From Malachius bipustulatus (taxonomy: Eukaryota > Arthropoda > Insecta > Coleoptera > Melyridae), in NCBI GenBank assembly GCA_910589415.1, contig OU342631.1, positions 15,624,001 through 15,688,000 of the forward strand: a stretch of 64,000 bases of DNA, read 5' to 3'. The notes below the pieces were generated by a model that made no database searches, had not been told where the DNA came from, and worked only from the letters and a program-made list of their open reading frames with translations. The translations under genes were made by a program, and so were the position numbers. Shown piece by piece: positions 35,483 to 48,260 of the stretch; position 1 is the stretch's first letter; the number at the start of each line of letters is the position of its first letter.

Positions 35483-36673
35483 CAGGGTGTCCGGAAATTA
35501 TGAGCAAAAAATTAAGGGGGTGATTCTTCTTGATGAAATATTGCCAAAAGTATCAATAATTTTTTTTTGAAAACTCAAAAAGAAGAAAGTTATAAGCCTC
35601 CAAAGTTGATTTTTTTAAATCAATATTTTTTTATAACTTTTTTTCTAGTGTACGGATTTTCTTAAAATTTGACACACTTGCCACTGATGTTGCTTTACAT
35701 CTTTGGTCCAAATTAGACTTGAATCCCTCGAAATCAAAAGGCCTTAACTGCCCTTGACCTTCAAAAAAGGCCTATAACTTCTTTCGTAATATTTTTTTCT
35801 GAGTTTTGAAGACGTACAATTAAAGAACAAGAAGAAATATTCGGAAAGGGTCCTCTTTGTCTATCACGATAAAATGACCTGTTTCCGAGTAAAACTGTTT
35901 TAAAAATTTGCTTGCACAAAATTGATCACCATAAACTATGATCATTCTACAACAATACCAAAGCATGCTTTGGGAACGGTGACAGGGTTGCCTAGGAAAC
36001 AAGACGTTTGCTTTGGAGTTCATTTTGACAACAAGTTTTTTTTTTTATTAAAATTATTTTATTATTTTATTTAAAAAAAAAATGATTAAATTTTTTTTTA
36101 TTAAAAAAAAAATCATTTCCAAGTCTATTTATATTCGAATGTCTCTGTTTTGTACATAACTAGGCAACCCTGCAGCTGTTTCCAAAGCATGGTTTGGTAT
36201 TGTTGCAGAATGATCATAATTTATGGTGATCAATTTTAGTGCAAGCAAATTTTTAAAACAGTTTTACTCGGAAACAGGTCATTTTATCGTGACATACAAA
36301 GAGAACCTTTTCCGAATATTTCTTCATGTTCTTCAATTGTGCGTCTTCAAAACTCAGAAAAAAATATTACGAAAAAAGTTATAGGCATTTTTTGAAGGTC
36401 AAGGACAGTTAAGGCCTTTTGATTTCGAGGGATTCAAGTCTAATTGGGACCAAGGATGTAAAGCAACATCAGTGGCAAGTGTGTCAAATTTGAAGAAAAT
36501 CCGTATACTAGAAAAAAAGTTATAAAAAAATATTGATTTAAAAAAATCAACTTTGGAGGCTTATAACTTTCTTCTTTTTGATTTTTCGAAAAAAAATTAT
36601 TGATACTTTTGGCAATATTTCATCAAGAAGAATCACCCCCTTAATTTTTTGCTCACAATTTCCGGACACCCTG
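35483..36673. mobile_element. Palindromic TA-flanked element, 1.19 kb
   Basis: Ends CAGGGTGTCCGGAAATTATG and mirror, flanked by TA at 35481-35482 and 36674-36675. The arms match with few differences for about 530 bases each, up to an A/T-run centre near 36078. Blocks such as gaagaatcacccccttaatt, cattttatcgtga and gaggcttataactttcttct occur once per arm. No protein-coding sequence; the 67-codon minus frame at 35820-36023 is arm sequence. Confidence 0.92.
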
Positions 36674-36695
36674 TATAAATAGAAACTCGTCAGCC

Positions 36696-36870
36696 CAGCT
36701 CAAAAACATATTTTCTCCCTTAAGGTCAATTTTTTATCAATTTTGAAAAATAAAAACAAGTTGAGACTCCTATCAATCAGTGTTTATGAGTTTATTCCAA
36801 AGGTTGGGAAAATTTTCTACCAAATTTTATATTCCTTAAAAAAAACAGTGAAAGCTTTTATAAACAGATT
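36696..36870. repeat. Direct repeat flanking the 35.5-kb palindrome, right copy
   Basis: Partner of 35310-35480, 20 bases after the palindrome. The 66-codon plus frame at 36743-36943 lies on it; the left copy is interrupted in the same frame, so it is not supported as a gene. Confidence 0.75.
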
Positions 36871-36943
36871 TTTTTCAAGGCAAATTGATCACGAAGACAG
36901 GTCTTATAAACGCGTGGGAGTTGCATTAAAAAAGGAGCCCTAA

Positions 36944-39330
36944 TAATGATATTATTACCTAGGTAGATGATACTAAACCGTATAAAATTGTATGGAATTA
37001 CAGCTTCATTTTCATTCAATTGATAAAACAAAGTCTAGACAAGCGGTAACCTTATGGCTACCTATCTGAGAATGATGTAACAAGAAATATACGAGTATAT
37101 TTATGAGGGCAATATGTATTAAGTTGCGATTATGTAAGCAGTTATTTATTATATGCATGCACATCATCAATATGACTTTCTAGCCAAAGCAATTTCAGTT
37201 ACAAATTGCGTGACTTATTTTATGAATAAATTTAAGAAAATTATTCATAACGATTTCAGATTTTCACGGAAATTTCTATTACCCTTTCTGTTTTACCAAA
37301 AGGTTTAAAAGATTAAATAAATAGCTGAGTATGTATAGTTAGTTGTGTATTTGTATTTTACGTCAGTAGGTAATTCAATTATTAGGGATGAAATTAATAA
37401 CATCACTTACAATCATCAGAATGCCCAAATAATCATTTTATTAAACGATGATAGAAGCATGAATGAGAATTGTAAACACATTTATGATGTCATAATCACC
37501 CTCAGTGCTTGACTTTGGTATTACACAATAGCTATTCCAAATCACTTATCGTTAATTTTTCAGATGATTTTTGAAAGGAAGCTCCTCCTAATTCCGGAGG
37601 ATTTTAAAGATTTCCATAAATATTTATTAAATTTTCAAATTCCCTTTTGCAAAATGCTTATATTTCTCTTGCTAAAACATTTTCCGTTATCCAAATCCGT
37701 ATATAATAGCGTCGAGTAAGAGCATTTAATGGCTGAGTGAACAAACAGTTAAACGGAATTATAGCCTTGCATATACGATAATCCAATTTTATACAGGCTC
37801 GTATTTCAGTTTAGCTTTGTCGCTTCAATAGATTTTTCATTCGTTATTATCTAATTAGAATAAAATATTGCCCGAGTAACGCTCCCGCAACGTTCTTCTT
37901 ACTCGATCAATAAGACTGCGGAACAATTCTTTACAAGTTATCTCCAAAAACTAAATTATTGCACCATTTGCACTCCGTAATACACGAAACACTTGCCAAG
38001 TGAGCTTCTGCCATGTGTAATACATTCTAATCAAAAAATCATTTCCTAAAACACGAACGGACTAGTTAGTTACTCCGCAATTTGATTTATTTGGTCCTTT
38101 GAGCAGCATAAGCGATAATTTTTTTAACTTTATATTTTATAAGTCCAGGGAAGATATAATAAGAGCTCGTTTACGAAATTGACAGCGCAGAGAAAAAAAA
38201 TGGGGAAGTTTTACATGGTCGGACACATGTATTGTTTTAAGTTCATCTTTTGTTCAACTTCCATGCAGCTATTACATTTAACTTGTAAACATTATTCTCA
38301 GGGCTTCTTATAAAATGCTCTTGTTACTTGTTACAAGTCTTTTTTTGGTTATTTTGTGTATGCTGCCATATTACGGTCATGCTTTGACAGATATGTACTT
38401 ACATTTTATCTTATCATGTAAAGATCGTGATTTGCCATTTTGTCTTTATTTCAAATCTTTTATTTGACCAAAACATTCAATCTCTAGGCTCGTACCTGAG
38501 GGATCAGTAATGCTTTGGAAGCTGATGATGTTTCTAATATTCATAATTCACACAGCTGATTGCAATCCCTATAATAGTACCAAAATTTCATTCATGAACT
38601 TATATTAAAATGCAACACCCAAGCAGGCTTCATAAGAAGGATGCTAACTGTTTCCAAATTTTTACTCAGATCTTTGTAAGTATGGGTAATCCCACAGGAC
38701 TTTCGTGATCAGCTAAAATCAATTATTGTCAAGCAATATAAGTTTATAGGTATATCTCTATTCATAACGAAGTGTAACCTACTCTACAAATCAGTTATAT
38801 CTCCCTTATTAGAGATTTACATTTTGTAGCCGAATCGGAGTAACGTACACTTCAAAAACGATATATCGTATAACCGAATGGGTGGTATTACGTTTCGGCT
38901 CTTTATTTCTACGCTCACGAGATGGATTTCTACATAATATGACAGAAAAAAAAGGTTGAAAGAAAACGTTCCTCAAGTCAAACACCTCGCGTGAAACCTC
39001 TGTCTAGTAGAGTCCACTTGCCGATAAAGGTCTTCTAGAAATTTTATTCGTTTGCACTGGAATATTAAAAGCTGGAATCAATTTTTTAAGATATGAGCAT
39101 AAAAATGCCAAAATCCTGAAAGCGTAGGGTTAAATGTAATGACTACCCCAAAAATTATTTTTCTACATTTTAAACTATAAGAAAAGCCCAACATTTTGGC
39201 ATATGTACGAGCTGCTTCAGTGCGATAGAAGTATTCTTTTATTATTGTTTTTGTTATTGTTTCATGTAATCAGTCGCTTACTATTATATTTATTATTTCG
39301 AAAAAAAAAGTATTTTCTTTACTCGTACAT
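36944..39330. other. No gene seen
   Basis: AT-rich, no recognised repeat or coding similarity. Confidence 0.5.
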
Positions 39331-39443
39331 ACTGAGATTGTGATTATTTTTTAAATTGTAATTTGTATGTCATCCTATAATAGGACCAATGCTATGGTCT
39401 GTTGGATGACCTTCTTGTCAATAAATAAATAAATAAATAAATT
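39331..39443 (+). mobile_element. 5'-truncated LINE 3' end with (AATA)n tail
   Basis: A short non-coding stretch (ggtctgttggatgaccttct) ends directly in ataaataaataaataaataa (39421-39440), the form of the 3' end and simple-repeat tail of several insect LINEs. Only the last ~100 bases are present. Confidence 0.5.
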
Positions 39444-39839
39444 ATAATTGTAAATTTCCCAATTAAGATAAATGGGAGCAGACCATACGCTAAAAAGTGC
39501 GCATCTGAAAAGTGACTTAATATTTTAGACGAGATTTTAGACATGCGGTGTCTCTAGCCTACTGCTACTTTTTTGTATATGATCTAATCAAAAAATACTT
39601 CCTAAAAATCTTATAGGTCTGTGTGTCCCGATCATGAAGCATATTTCACTTTTTTGGTAGTTTTTTTATGGATTATTCCGGAAGACGGTGCTCGAGAGAG
39701 ATTGATAATTAAAGGCGAGTTTCGCTTTCGTTGGCTCAGATTGCATCACCCTGCCATTTAAAGCACAAATTTTGAAGCATAAAAAGCACTGCCACTCAAA
39801 AAGCTTCTCAACGACGATCTTCAAAAGATCTATCAATTA

Positions 39840-40330
39840 TTTGCTTTTTTATATTTTTGAAGGTTGAAGGTTATTAGTATAGGTGTCTACTGAAAAAAAT
39901 CAATTTAATTCCTTTAAAAATGCACTCATAAATGGTAATAGAAGTTTAGCTATATACCCTTTTCCTACCCAAGTGGATGGAAAAGTGGTAACATTTTGTT
40001 ACACCAAAGTCAATTTCGAACAATGTCCTTATAACACTGCAATTTGGTTTAAAAAAAATCCATTTTGCTTATATAGGGGTTCATAAATAGCCCTTTTTCC
40101 TAAAATTCAAATGGCCGTCATTTTGAAACGACACGACCGATTCTGCTCAAATCCAATACCAGATCACTCCTTGTGGATATCTTACTCCTGCAAATTTCAG
40201 CTCCCGAGACTGAAATGCGACCAGAAACCGTGCCTCATGAGCGCTTTTTTTCGAATTTTGACGAGATACCCCGTAGAAGTATCGCGACTCTAGAAATTTT
40301 TTTCACGACTGTAAAATTTCGTTCTATGCA
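39840..40330 (-). repeat. Family A interspersed repeat, minus-strand copy
   Basis: The minus strand shares with 655-1090 the blocks ggcacggtttctggtcgcat, ggagtaagatat, gtttcaaaatgacggccatt, gggtaggaaaagggta and atgagtgcatttttaaagga. The two small plus frames here (39883-40086, 40111-40293) are shadows of the repeat. Confidence 0.85.
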
Positions 40331-42526
40331 GTAAGGGCATGGAAGGCAAGTAAATATATCAGCAGATTTAGAGCAATCCGTATTTCGTGCATTGCTTGTA
40401 TTTTATTCCAACTTTCACAGAAATTTCATCGGTATAAGTTGGTCTTTGAAGTGAGCAAGTACTACAGGACCGTTCGTTATTTCTGCAGTCAATGACACCA
40501 CTTGAATATCGCACATGTTTCAGTTTCAGGATGTGCAAAAGAATTCTCGTATCAGATGAAACTTAAGTGATATTAGGTGGATAATTATTGGCTTTATACA
40601 CTCCAATATTTTTGAATTCCCCGCTGGTAACAAACTGTAAACTTAAATCATTTACTCATAGATCAGACATCAAAATTGTTGCTTGTTGAGTACCGAATGG
40701 ATAAAGAGATGCCACTGCTGCGGTAAAATTGAGGAGAGATTGTCAATGATTCGATTTACGGTTACCTTTTGCAAGGCTCTTTTTCTCAAACTCACTGGAA
40801 AAATTTTAAACAATTTTTAAACGATCACATAAATTTGCAAATTGACCTAATTTGCATTTTGTAAAACTGAGCAATTATTGTATAACTCAGATGTAATAAA
40901 ATTTATTCCGAATCTATTCCATTAGACCCCACTCCCATAAAATAATTTCCTTTGTTTTTATGCTAGAGATGCAATTTCAGCAATTGCATTTTTGAAAAAT
41001 AATAAACCAGAAACCAAATGATAATCATTAAATGGAAATATCATATCATCTCGAATTGTGTAGAAAATTACAACAAAATTGGTTTAGGTACATAAAAAAA
41101 GCAAACACGTTAATAATATAATTTTATTTCGATTGCCATATGAGATTGGAATGAATATAATTATATATTCTGGCAATGCGCATAAATATTTTAGGTATTG
41201 ATTTACAATTTTAACACAAGGTGCGCCATCTAGCGTAACGCGTGAGGAACTAGTCCACCGACTGCTGGGAAGGGACGCTTTGCAGGAATTCAGCATGATG
41301 CCACCGACGCTTGTCGTCTAAATTACAGGAATGAGGCCACAAAAAGCAAGAAACATTGTTAGATTTACTTTCTTATTATTCGCTGCACTCGAATTTCGGA
41401 TTCATTAGTAGAGTGGATGATTTCACGTATTCCAGGTAAACTTAGTTAATCCCGAAAAGTTCACGGTTAACTATGTTACTTCGTTTAAATGAAAATTGCT
41501 TAGCATCACCGTCAGCGCAAAGTTGACTCTGAAGGGTTGTTTTGCTTTAAGTAATTAACCCGAGAAGCTGATATGAATAACAGTTATTTTAAAAGCAGGC
41601 GAGTTTTGTAAGTAAATTACGACAACAAAAGCAAAGATGAAACCGTATGTAATCATAATAAAGCACTTTACTTAACTTCTTAAATATAAATTTACGACAT
41701 TTCATGAAAGAGGAATGAACACATTAAATGATTAGAGTAAAATTTCATCAAGAGAGCCGTACATATTATTACTTTTCCCGTTTGAATATCTAATATTAAA
41801 TGTTCTCAGTTATAGTTATGAGTTTCATTTTCAAATTACCACTGACGCCACTGAATATAAATATTTGAGGAGTTAATAGGTAATAGTTACGACAAACGAC
41901 AACCGACGTAAGGGAATGCGTAGGCACGTAGGTATATTAGAAGTACTTTTATCCGATATTGTATTGTATGTTTGTACTTATACGCGATATAAAATGTAAT
42001 TATCGTCTTGAATTTCCTACCACTTCCAATCTAATTTCCTCTGAGTTTTACAATGATGGAAGCTAAAATCAATGAAACTAATGTCTCTTCGGTTACAATA
42101 AACTTCAGGTTTTATGTCCCGTTTGTTTGTATTTCGCAGTAATGTGTAATATAAACAGGGGTGAATATTTCCAACCCCTTCATAAAAACGACGTCGTACG
42201 GTCTGCATACTATTATTACCAATGCCATAATCTCTCTACTTTATGGTCCTTTTAATCATTAGGCTTGTCTGGGGTATTTTCGTACATTCAAAACACTTTA
42301 CGAATGATTTCATTACTAAATACGCACCATTAATAATTTTTATGGATGGAAATTATTCTTTTATTCCTTTTACATTTATTTTAGAGGCATTCAGGTCCTA
42401 ATAAATTTTGTTTATAACTAGTTTTCAACGATGCATACATCTCAAAATGTAATAAGAGCTGCAGTATTATTTTAGTAATATAACAATCTTTAGTTTTTTT
42501 TTTTGTGTATTGGCAAAAATAAAATA
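40331..42526. other. No gene seen
   Basis: AT-rich with a small GC-richer patch at 41215-41290. No recognised repeat. Confidence 0.5.
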
Positions 42527-43029
42527 TACAGGGTGTTTGGTAACTGGACAACCAAAATGAAACATTGTATATAATCTTATTTTAAGCGTAAAAGAAAGAA
42601 TAAGCTTTTTCAAGATCATGCCTCGTTTAGGAAATATGTCCAAAAATGTAAAACTAAGGCTGCTAAAAAATACAAGATTTTTGGTAACTGAACAGCCAAA
42701 ATATAAAGTCGTATTTTAAGCATAAAAGAGAAAATGACTTTTGTCAAGATGAAGCTTCGTTTAGGAAATATTTCCAAAAATGCAAAACTAAGGCTGGCTA
42801 AAAAATATATATTTTTTAGTAACTGGACAGTCAGAATCGAACGCCTTGTATAGAATCGTATTTTAAGCATAAAGTAAAGAATAACTTTTTTCAAGATCAG
42901 GTGTCGTTAAGAAAATATTTCCAAAATTGTTGTTCAGTTCCTAATAAAGCGCGGCCTTAGTTTTACATTTTTGGGGATATTCCCTAAACGAGACGCAATC
43001 TTGAAAAAAGTTATTCTGTCTTTTATTTT

Positions 43030-43660
43030 TTTATTTTTTTTTTTTTTATGGAACATGCACATGCACTGCAGGGAAATCCCTATGACGCTCTGGGAGCGGT
43101 GCATGAGCGGAGATATCGATTCACGTTGGCCTTGAATCTCTGTAAGTTGTATACTTCGGGAAACACGCCCTTTGGAATGCTATTCCAAAGTGATGCGGTT
43201 CTATACATAAAAGAAGTCTGAAATAGGGTGGTACGAGGTGTAACGAGCTGAACCTGATACGGATGAGCGTCTGCGGCTCGACGTGTATTTCTGCCCGGTC
43301 TTGTTCTTGGTGGAATCAAGCGGGCCACGTCTTTTGAACACTTTCCATTAAAATATCTGTAAAACAGACTCAGGTCAGCTACTCTTCTTCGATGTTCGAG
43401 AGTGTCTAAATTTTTTGTCAAATCTGGGTCCCCAATCAAGCGGATGGCTCTTTTCTGAATAGAGTCGAGTAGTCTCAGCGTATGTTTAGGAGCTGAGCTC
43501 CAAATATGTGAGCAGTACTCCAAGGATGGTCGGATTTGAGCCTTGTATAACAGGAGAAGCTGTTGTGGTGTATAAAATTTCTTCGTGCGGAAGAGTGTTC
43601 CAAGTTTTTGAGAAGCACTCTTCGCCAGACCTGCAACATGATCATGCCAAGACATATGCT
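43030..43660 (-). mobile_element. 5'-truncated Jockey/CR1-like LINE inside the palindrome
   Basis: The last ~630 bases of a LINE: RT C-terminal frame, a short 3' UTR and an A-rich tail (minus-strand end over 43022-43048). It splits the sequence that in the other palindrome units reads cttttacgcttaaaat. Target duplication is too short to define. Confidence 0.8.
43080..43655 (-). pseudogene. C-terminal 191 codons of a LINE reverse transcriptase
   Basis: One uninterrupted frame beginning MSWHDHVAGLAKSASQKLGT. It has the post-palm region of Jockey/CR1-type ORF2: KAQIRPSLEYCSHIW, then QKRAIRLIGDP, LEHRRRVADLSLFYRYFNG, TASLWNSIPKGVFP and YNLQRFKANVNRYL near the end. The catalytic palm (YADD) is absent because the copy is 5'-truncated, so it cannot encode an active enzyme. 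The lack of stops suggests a fairly young insertion. No RNase H follows. Confidence 0.88.
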
Positions 43661-43712
43661 TAAAATAAGTTTTTATACGTGGCGTTCGATTTTGGCTCTC
43701 TAGTACCCTTTA

Positions 43713-44331
43713 TAGGCAATTGAAGAAACCACCCACAAACCCAGAAAATTTGAATTTTTTTCATTATTATTATTTTTTAATTAAGACGTTCGACAGTTTC
43801 ACTGCATCTTCCTCATATATTGGCATTATCGAAGTATATAATTCTACATGGTCAATAGTCTGGAGGATTAGTCTTATTCAATCAGTCTACGCTTATCCAA
43901 TGCCATTGTATTGCGTTAAGGTCATAAGGTATTGATTAATCGATTAAATTTACCAAGTTATCTGGACACACATCTTTACGGTGCTAAAACGAACTCTAAC
44001 CTTTTAAATTGAGTCAATATATGTCCCCTTTATCGCAGGTGGTAATAATACAGAAGGACGAACTAAGAAAGTAGTAAGACAAAGACTTCTTGGCTAAAAA
44101 AAATATCCAGGTTTTATTGAAGAGATCCACAAGGCACATATACATGTATAATTTTTAATATCTTTTAAACCATGGCGTAAAAATTATTGGATAGAATCAT
44201 TTGAAAGTTCTAATCGATATATCTATCATTAATGAATAACAGGTTCCATCTCTTTGACAAGATTAAACAGTCCAATAACCAAGGTCTTCCTTGCTAGCAG
44301 ATCTCAGGGGGCGAGTTGATGGTCCATTGAG
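43713..44331. other. No gene seen
   Basis: AT-rich, no recognised repeat. Confidence 0.5.
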
Positions 44332-44621
44332 ATTTTTAAGAAAAATGACTAGCCACCTTTTTTAGCTTGAGAACACAATTTTATTTTTGATGTAAGGAAT
44401 CCCACCAACTTCCTAATCTGCATACGGCTGAGATTTTGAGAGGGTCATCTTTGATTTGCCATGTTTATTTCCTTGTGTGCAGCTCTGTGTCTTGGTCTCT
44501 CCCATTGGGTCACTGCTTTGTACACATTTATGGCGTTAAAGTTTATGTACTCATACCTTACATCAAAAATAAAATTGTGTTCTCAAGCTAAAAAAGGTCG
44601 CTAGTCCTTTTTCTTAAAAAT
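44332..44621. mobile_element. Element with 66-bp inverted ends around a LINE fragment
   Basis: 44332-44397 and 44556-44621 are near-perfect inverted repeats (tagcttgagaacacaatttt and mirror). The 158-bp centre contains gatttgccatgtttatttcc and gtgcagctctgtgt, matching the RNase H LINE debris at 45544-45585. MITE-like or a small inverted duplication. Confidence 0.75.
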
Positions 44622-45199
44622 ATCGCATATAAATTCACAGACCTTTGGCGAATGCTCTAGACTCTAGAGGACAGCTTGGCAAGTGCGACATATGCACAAA
44701 ATACGATGAGTTTGAGCCCAAAGTGGAGGTCCTTATTTGGCAATATCGACGACTTGGAAGTGGCGTGACATTGAGGATTGGTCAAAGGAAGACGCGTGGC
44801 CTGGAAGAAAGCGTCGAAGGAAGAGAGACGTGGTACCTACGATTCAAAAACCTCACCTGAAGATTTACCTTACCTAAATTCTATCTCTTTACTTTTCCTG
44901 TGCCTGTATCTTTCTGGAGAAAGAAGTACAACTGCTTCTAGCATTTTATCTTCACGAAATTATAATTTTGAATCCAAAACCAACGAGTGCTTCGGGTCAT
45001 TTTCAAGAAACTATGTTTCGACCGAACGTCATTTAACTGCGTGGTATCTCCTACAAGTAAGATAGAAACAACCGAGCTATCTAATCAACTACAGTCTCAT
45101 TCTCTTAGTCTTGGTTGACTTAATTAAGGTACCTAAAGAATACTCCCAGCAACTCCAACTGTAAGTAGAGCTCTCTCGCGCCCCCTGCAGCATCACGTA
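44622..45199. other. No gene seen
   Basis: Two overlapping plus frames (44645-44860 and 44778-45065) show no recognisable domain; the stretch may belong to the flanking LINE debris. Confidence 0.4.
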
Positions 45200-45930
45200 C
45201 TAAAACATGTTTTTCGGGATGCCAAACAATGATTCGGTCACAGTAAAAATTCTTGCAGCGGCTCTTCTGGCTAGTTTATCAGCAGATGACTCACTACCAG
45301 ATATCCATCGGTAATTATGGTTCTAAGCCACTGTCACCTCGTTTCATCTGGCTAGCTCAACGAGGTTTTGCAAACACTCCCAGGTCAACATGAAAGTGAT
45401 TTTATAACATGCAGCGGCATTCAGGCTAGCCTGACAGTCGGAGTCGATGGGGCATTGGGTAGGGTCCATTGAGAACCTTTCACAGTCTTCATTCTGCTGA
45501 GATGGAGTATTTCGCTGACAAGGTTTTTGGGCTTCTTTCATCATTGATTTGCCATGTTCATTTCCTGATGTGCAGCTCTGTAGTGGGGCCTCTCTAATTG
45601 ACTCACTACAACATGTATTATAACATGTTTTTTGAGATGCTAAACAATGATAAGGGCCCAGTAAAAATTCCTCCAGCGTCTCTTCTGCCTAGTTGATCTA
45701 CTACAAAATATTCTTTTGTCATCAGGGTTCCAAGCAAGTTTAGGCATTCCAAGGTATTAAGGCTGGCCTGACAGTCAGAGAGCTTTAGATGTCCCTACCT
45801 CTTGCACTTCCTCCTAATACCCCCCCTCCCCTACACATAGCCTAGTTGTATCTATTTCAGCGTTATGTTCGTCACAAAAGGAACAAAAGCGACGTCGAAT
45901 TTTGCTATCAATTTTGCCCATACAAAAATT
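45200..45930 (-). pseudogene. Two duplicated LINE RNase H fragments
   Basis: Minus-strand frames read SDCQASLNAA (third catalytic Asp block), WECLQNLVELA, then ADKLARRAAARIFTVTESLF and GIPKNMF, the end of RNase H and what follows it in I/LOA-type LINEs. The block from the kinase-like LARR stretch recurs: aacatgtttttcgggatgcc at 45204 and aacatgttttttgagatgct at 45623, about 419 bases apart, both continuing to gcctag/ggctag. The second copy has SDCQASL again near 45775. A third small piece is inside 44398-44555. All are broken by stops. Confidence 0.65.
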
Positions 45931-47706
45931 ATGAACTTTGACAGGAGCAATTAATTGGATATGGGTAAAGTCTTAACAGTTCACAAATTGATAGAACTTT
46001 TTGCATAAAAGTTAATTAGGAAGCTCCTGATAATTTCTACCGTACAGAAAGCAGTAAAACGTTTTTATCTTCGTTAATGTTATTGTGGTCTTGGTCTAGT
46101 AGCGCATAGTTTTATGTATTCTAACAAAAACGTCCCTCAAGAGCGTTTCTTGAAAATGTTGAAAATATGTAAGTAATGACTAGCAAGCTACCTATTTATG
46201 TTAGATGCATATAAATGATGGAACTTGGATTTAGGAGACTTTACGAGAGCACTTTACGATAACACTACTATCCTTTTAAAGAGCAGTCTTAATCTAACAA
46301 GAAATAAAAATGCTTTGGAAAATAGATCCGTTCCGGAGGAATTTATTTACCAGAGTCAGTGACCGTGGATTTTTGCGGTGGAGCTGCTTATTCGATTCAA
46401 CTCCGGCAGTTTAACGAAGTCTTGGAAAACAAATTAGAGAAGTACATGTTGTGATGTTGAGGGGAGTTGCAAACCACCGAGTTCCTTATAAGTCAGGGAA
46501 AATATATACAATTGTCTAGTTCCAGTGTATGCGGTAATTTATTTCAAACACATCGAAGCTATTAGAGAATCTAAACAACGTGGAACCGCATACCGCATCT
46601 TGGAGTAGTCGTTTATTTAATTCCCTTTGAAGCGGAGTCTTCACCAATCCGACCCTCGCATTTCGCGAATTGAACGCTTCTTTGTTCCTTTCAGATTCAC
46701 ATGCACAGACCAAAATAAAATTTGCATACTTAATTACGCTCGAATCTATTGTGTAGAATGTGACCTTGTGTTCCAGTCTCACCCTCATATTGTACCCGTG
46801 GAACCACTTCGGCATTCTTCGCTGAAAACAATAAAAATTCTCCATCTCCTATTAATTCATTCCCTGTTTTTTAATTGTTGTCGACTTTTTAATGACACTT
46901 GCGAGAAATGGCGTTTTTATTCTTTATTTTCATCTTGGGGACTCATTTTTAAATTGCACCTTCCATCCGTCCCTGCCTTTCAGATGTTTAACGATGACAG
47001 GGGAAATTATTTATCTCATTCAGATCACGCATTTTATTATAAAAAGTCTTGAAACAGGGAAAAATTGTACTCGGAAAGTAAATTAAAATCACAAGTTTTA
47101 CACGTTTTAAAATTGCTGTTACATAATATCGTCGTTGTCCAAAATATCATCTTCAGACTTTGTTATAGGAAAAAAATCTTGACGTAGAGTATCCGTGTTA
47201 GATGTTGAACCTAAATCGGCTCCAGGATAAAAGTGTTACATGATGAGCTCACAGGAACAAAATGTCAGACTCGGAGGAAGAAAAGGTAAAAAAAAAATCG
47301 GAATGATACTAATTAGAATGTCCTAATTAGTATAATTAGTATTATTATAATAATTAGTATAATATAATACTTTAGGAACTAATGTTCCTAAAGTACTAAG
47401 CCCAATTTTTGGGAAAATTTTATACTGCATTGATTGTCTTGAGGCTTATCTTATTCTATGCATATAAATGTGGTAATAATCTTAATTATTCCACAGAAAA
47501 TATTTTAGTTCTTCATAGGAAAGTTAATCGAAGATTTTGTAATTCTCTAACTATTTTTGGTGTAATGTAGGTATGGAATGTAAAGGTAACGAACAAGATT
47601 TTTCAAAAAAGGAAAGCTTTGTTTGTTTTTTCAGTTTTCAATTTTATTTGAGATTTTCCAGCCCCGTTTACATTTATTGTTTCTATAGTCAGTTGGGTCA
47701 TTATTT
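45931..47706. other. No gene seen; small hairpin at 47368-47395
   Basis: Opposed open frames at 46516-46845 (minus, 109 codons) and 46627-47052 (plus, 141 codons) overlap and show no domain. 47368-47379 and 47384-47395 (tactttaggaac / gttcctaaagta) form a 12-bp hairpin with a 4-base loop. Confidence 0.5.
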
Positions 47707-48260
47707 ACATCCGCGGCTCCTACAGTTTCACTATGGCACCTATATAGAGGGGTGGAGGACATACCTATAGTAACACCAGGAAGATATTATTTTTGCTGGG
47801 CAAATGAAAGATAAGCGAACAAAACGGCATCAAAAGAAGGTCTTCCTGAGTGCGGGCCTGTTTAGAACAGCGAATATCATAATAAACATGCAAGGTCAGA
47901 GTGTCGAGAGGACGGCGGAAACTCGTAAACAACACCAGAGCCGGTCTGGTAACAGACGCAACATACACGGCATGCAAACGTAGTCGGAATATAATAGCGA
48001 GCGATGTCGCGTATTTTTGGAGTATAAATGCAAAATAAATGCAAATTTGAAAATAAAAATCGTGCTACCGTTATTCTCGAAGATATTCCTTGCCCTGAAA
48101 GTGAAAAAAAAAATAGAAATTCGACCGTAGTGCCAAAGAGGCCTTAGTGGTGACCTTGATATTAGTTTGCTCTGGCTGTTTTTAGCTTCTTACCCACCCA
48201 GCACCCCTATTTCGCTCCTCGGTCCCGAAAAAATTGATGAAACGTAGGAGCCGCGGATGT
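47707..48260. mobile_element. Element with GC-rich 17-bp terminal inverted repeats, 554 bp
   Basis: acatccgcggctcctac (47707-47723) is exactly mirrored at 48244-48260, and the match extends to gtttca after a one-base gap. The interior is non-coding in any recognised way and is not palindromic. No clear target duplication. A non-autonomous DNA transposon is the simplest reading. Confidence 0.65.

Larger units (their letters stand above)
42529..43710. mobile_element. Palindromic element with ~140-bp sub-repeats, interrupted by a LINE
   Basis: Left end CAGGGTGTTTGGTAACTGG follows TA (42527-42528). The right end ...ccctt precedes TA (43711-43712), and the minus strand from there reads aagggtactagagagcc, then ttattttaag, mirroring the left arm. 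The left arm holds three direct units of about 140 bases (42533, 42677, 42815), each with tattttaagc(g/a)taaa, tcaagat and tttccaaaaatg(c/t)aaaact; an inverted unit starts at about 42935. A LINE lies inside this inverted unit. Confidence 0.75.

Noticed and set aside
46516..47052. Overlapping 109- and 141-codon frames as genes
   Set aside because: They lie on opposite strands over each other, and neither shows a domain or convincing composition.
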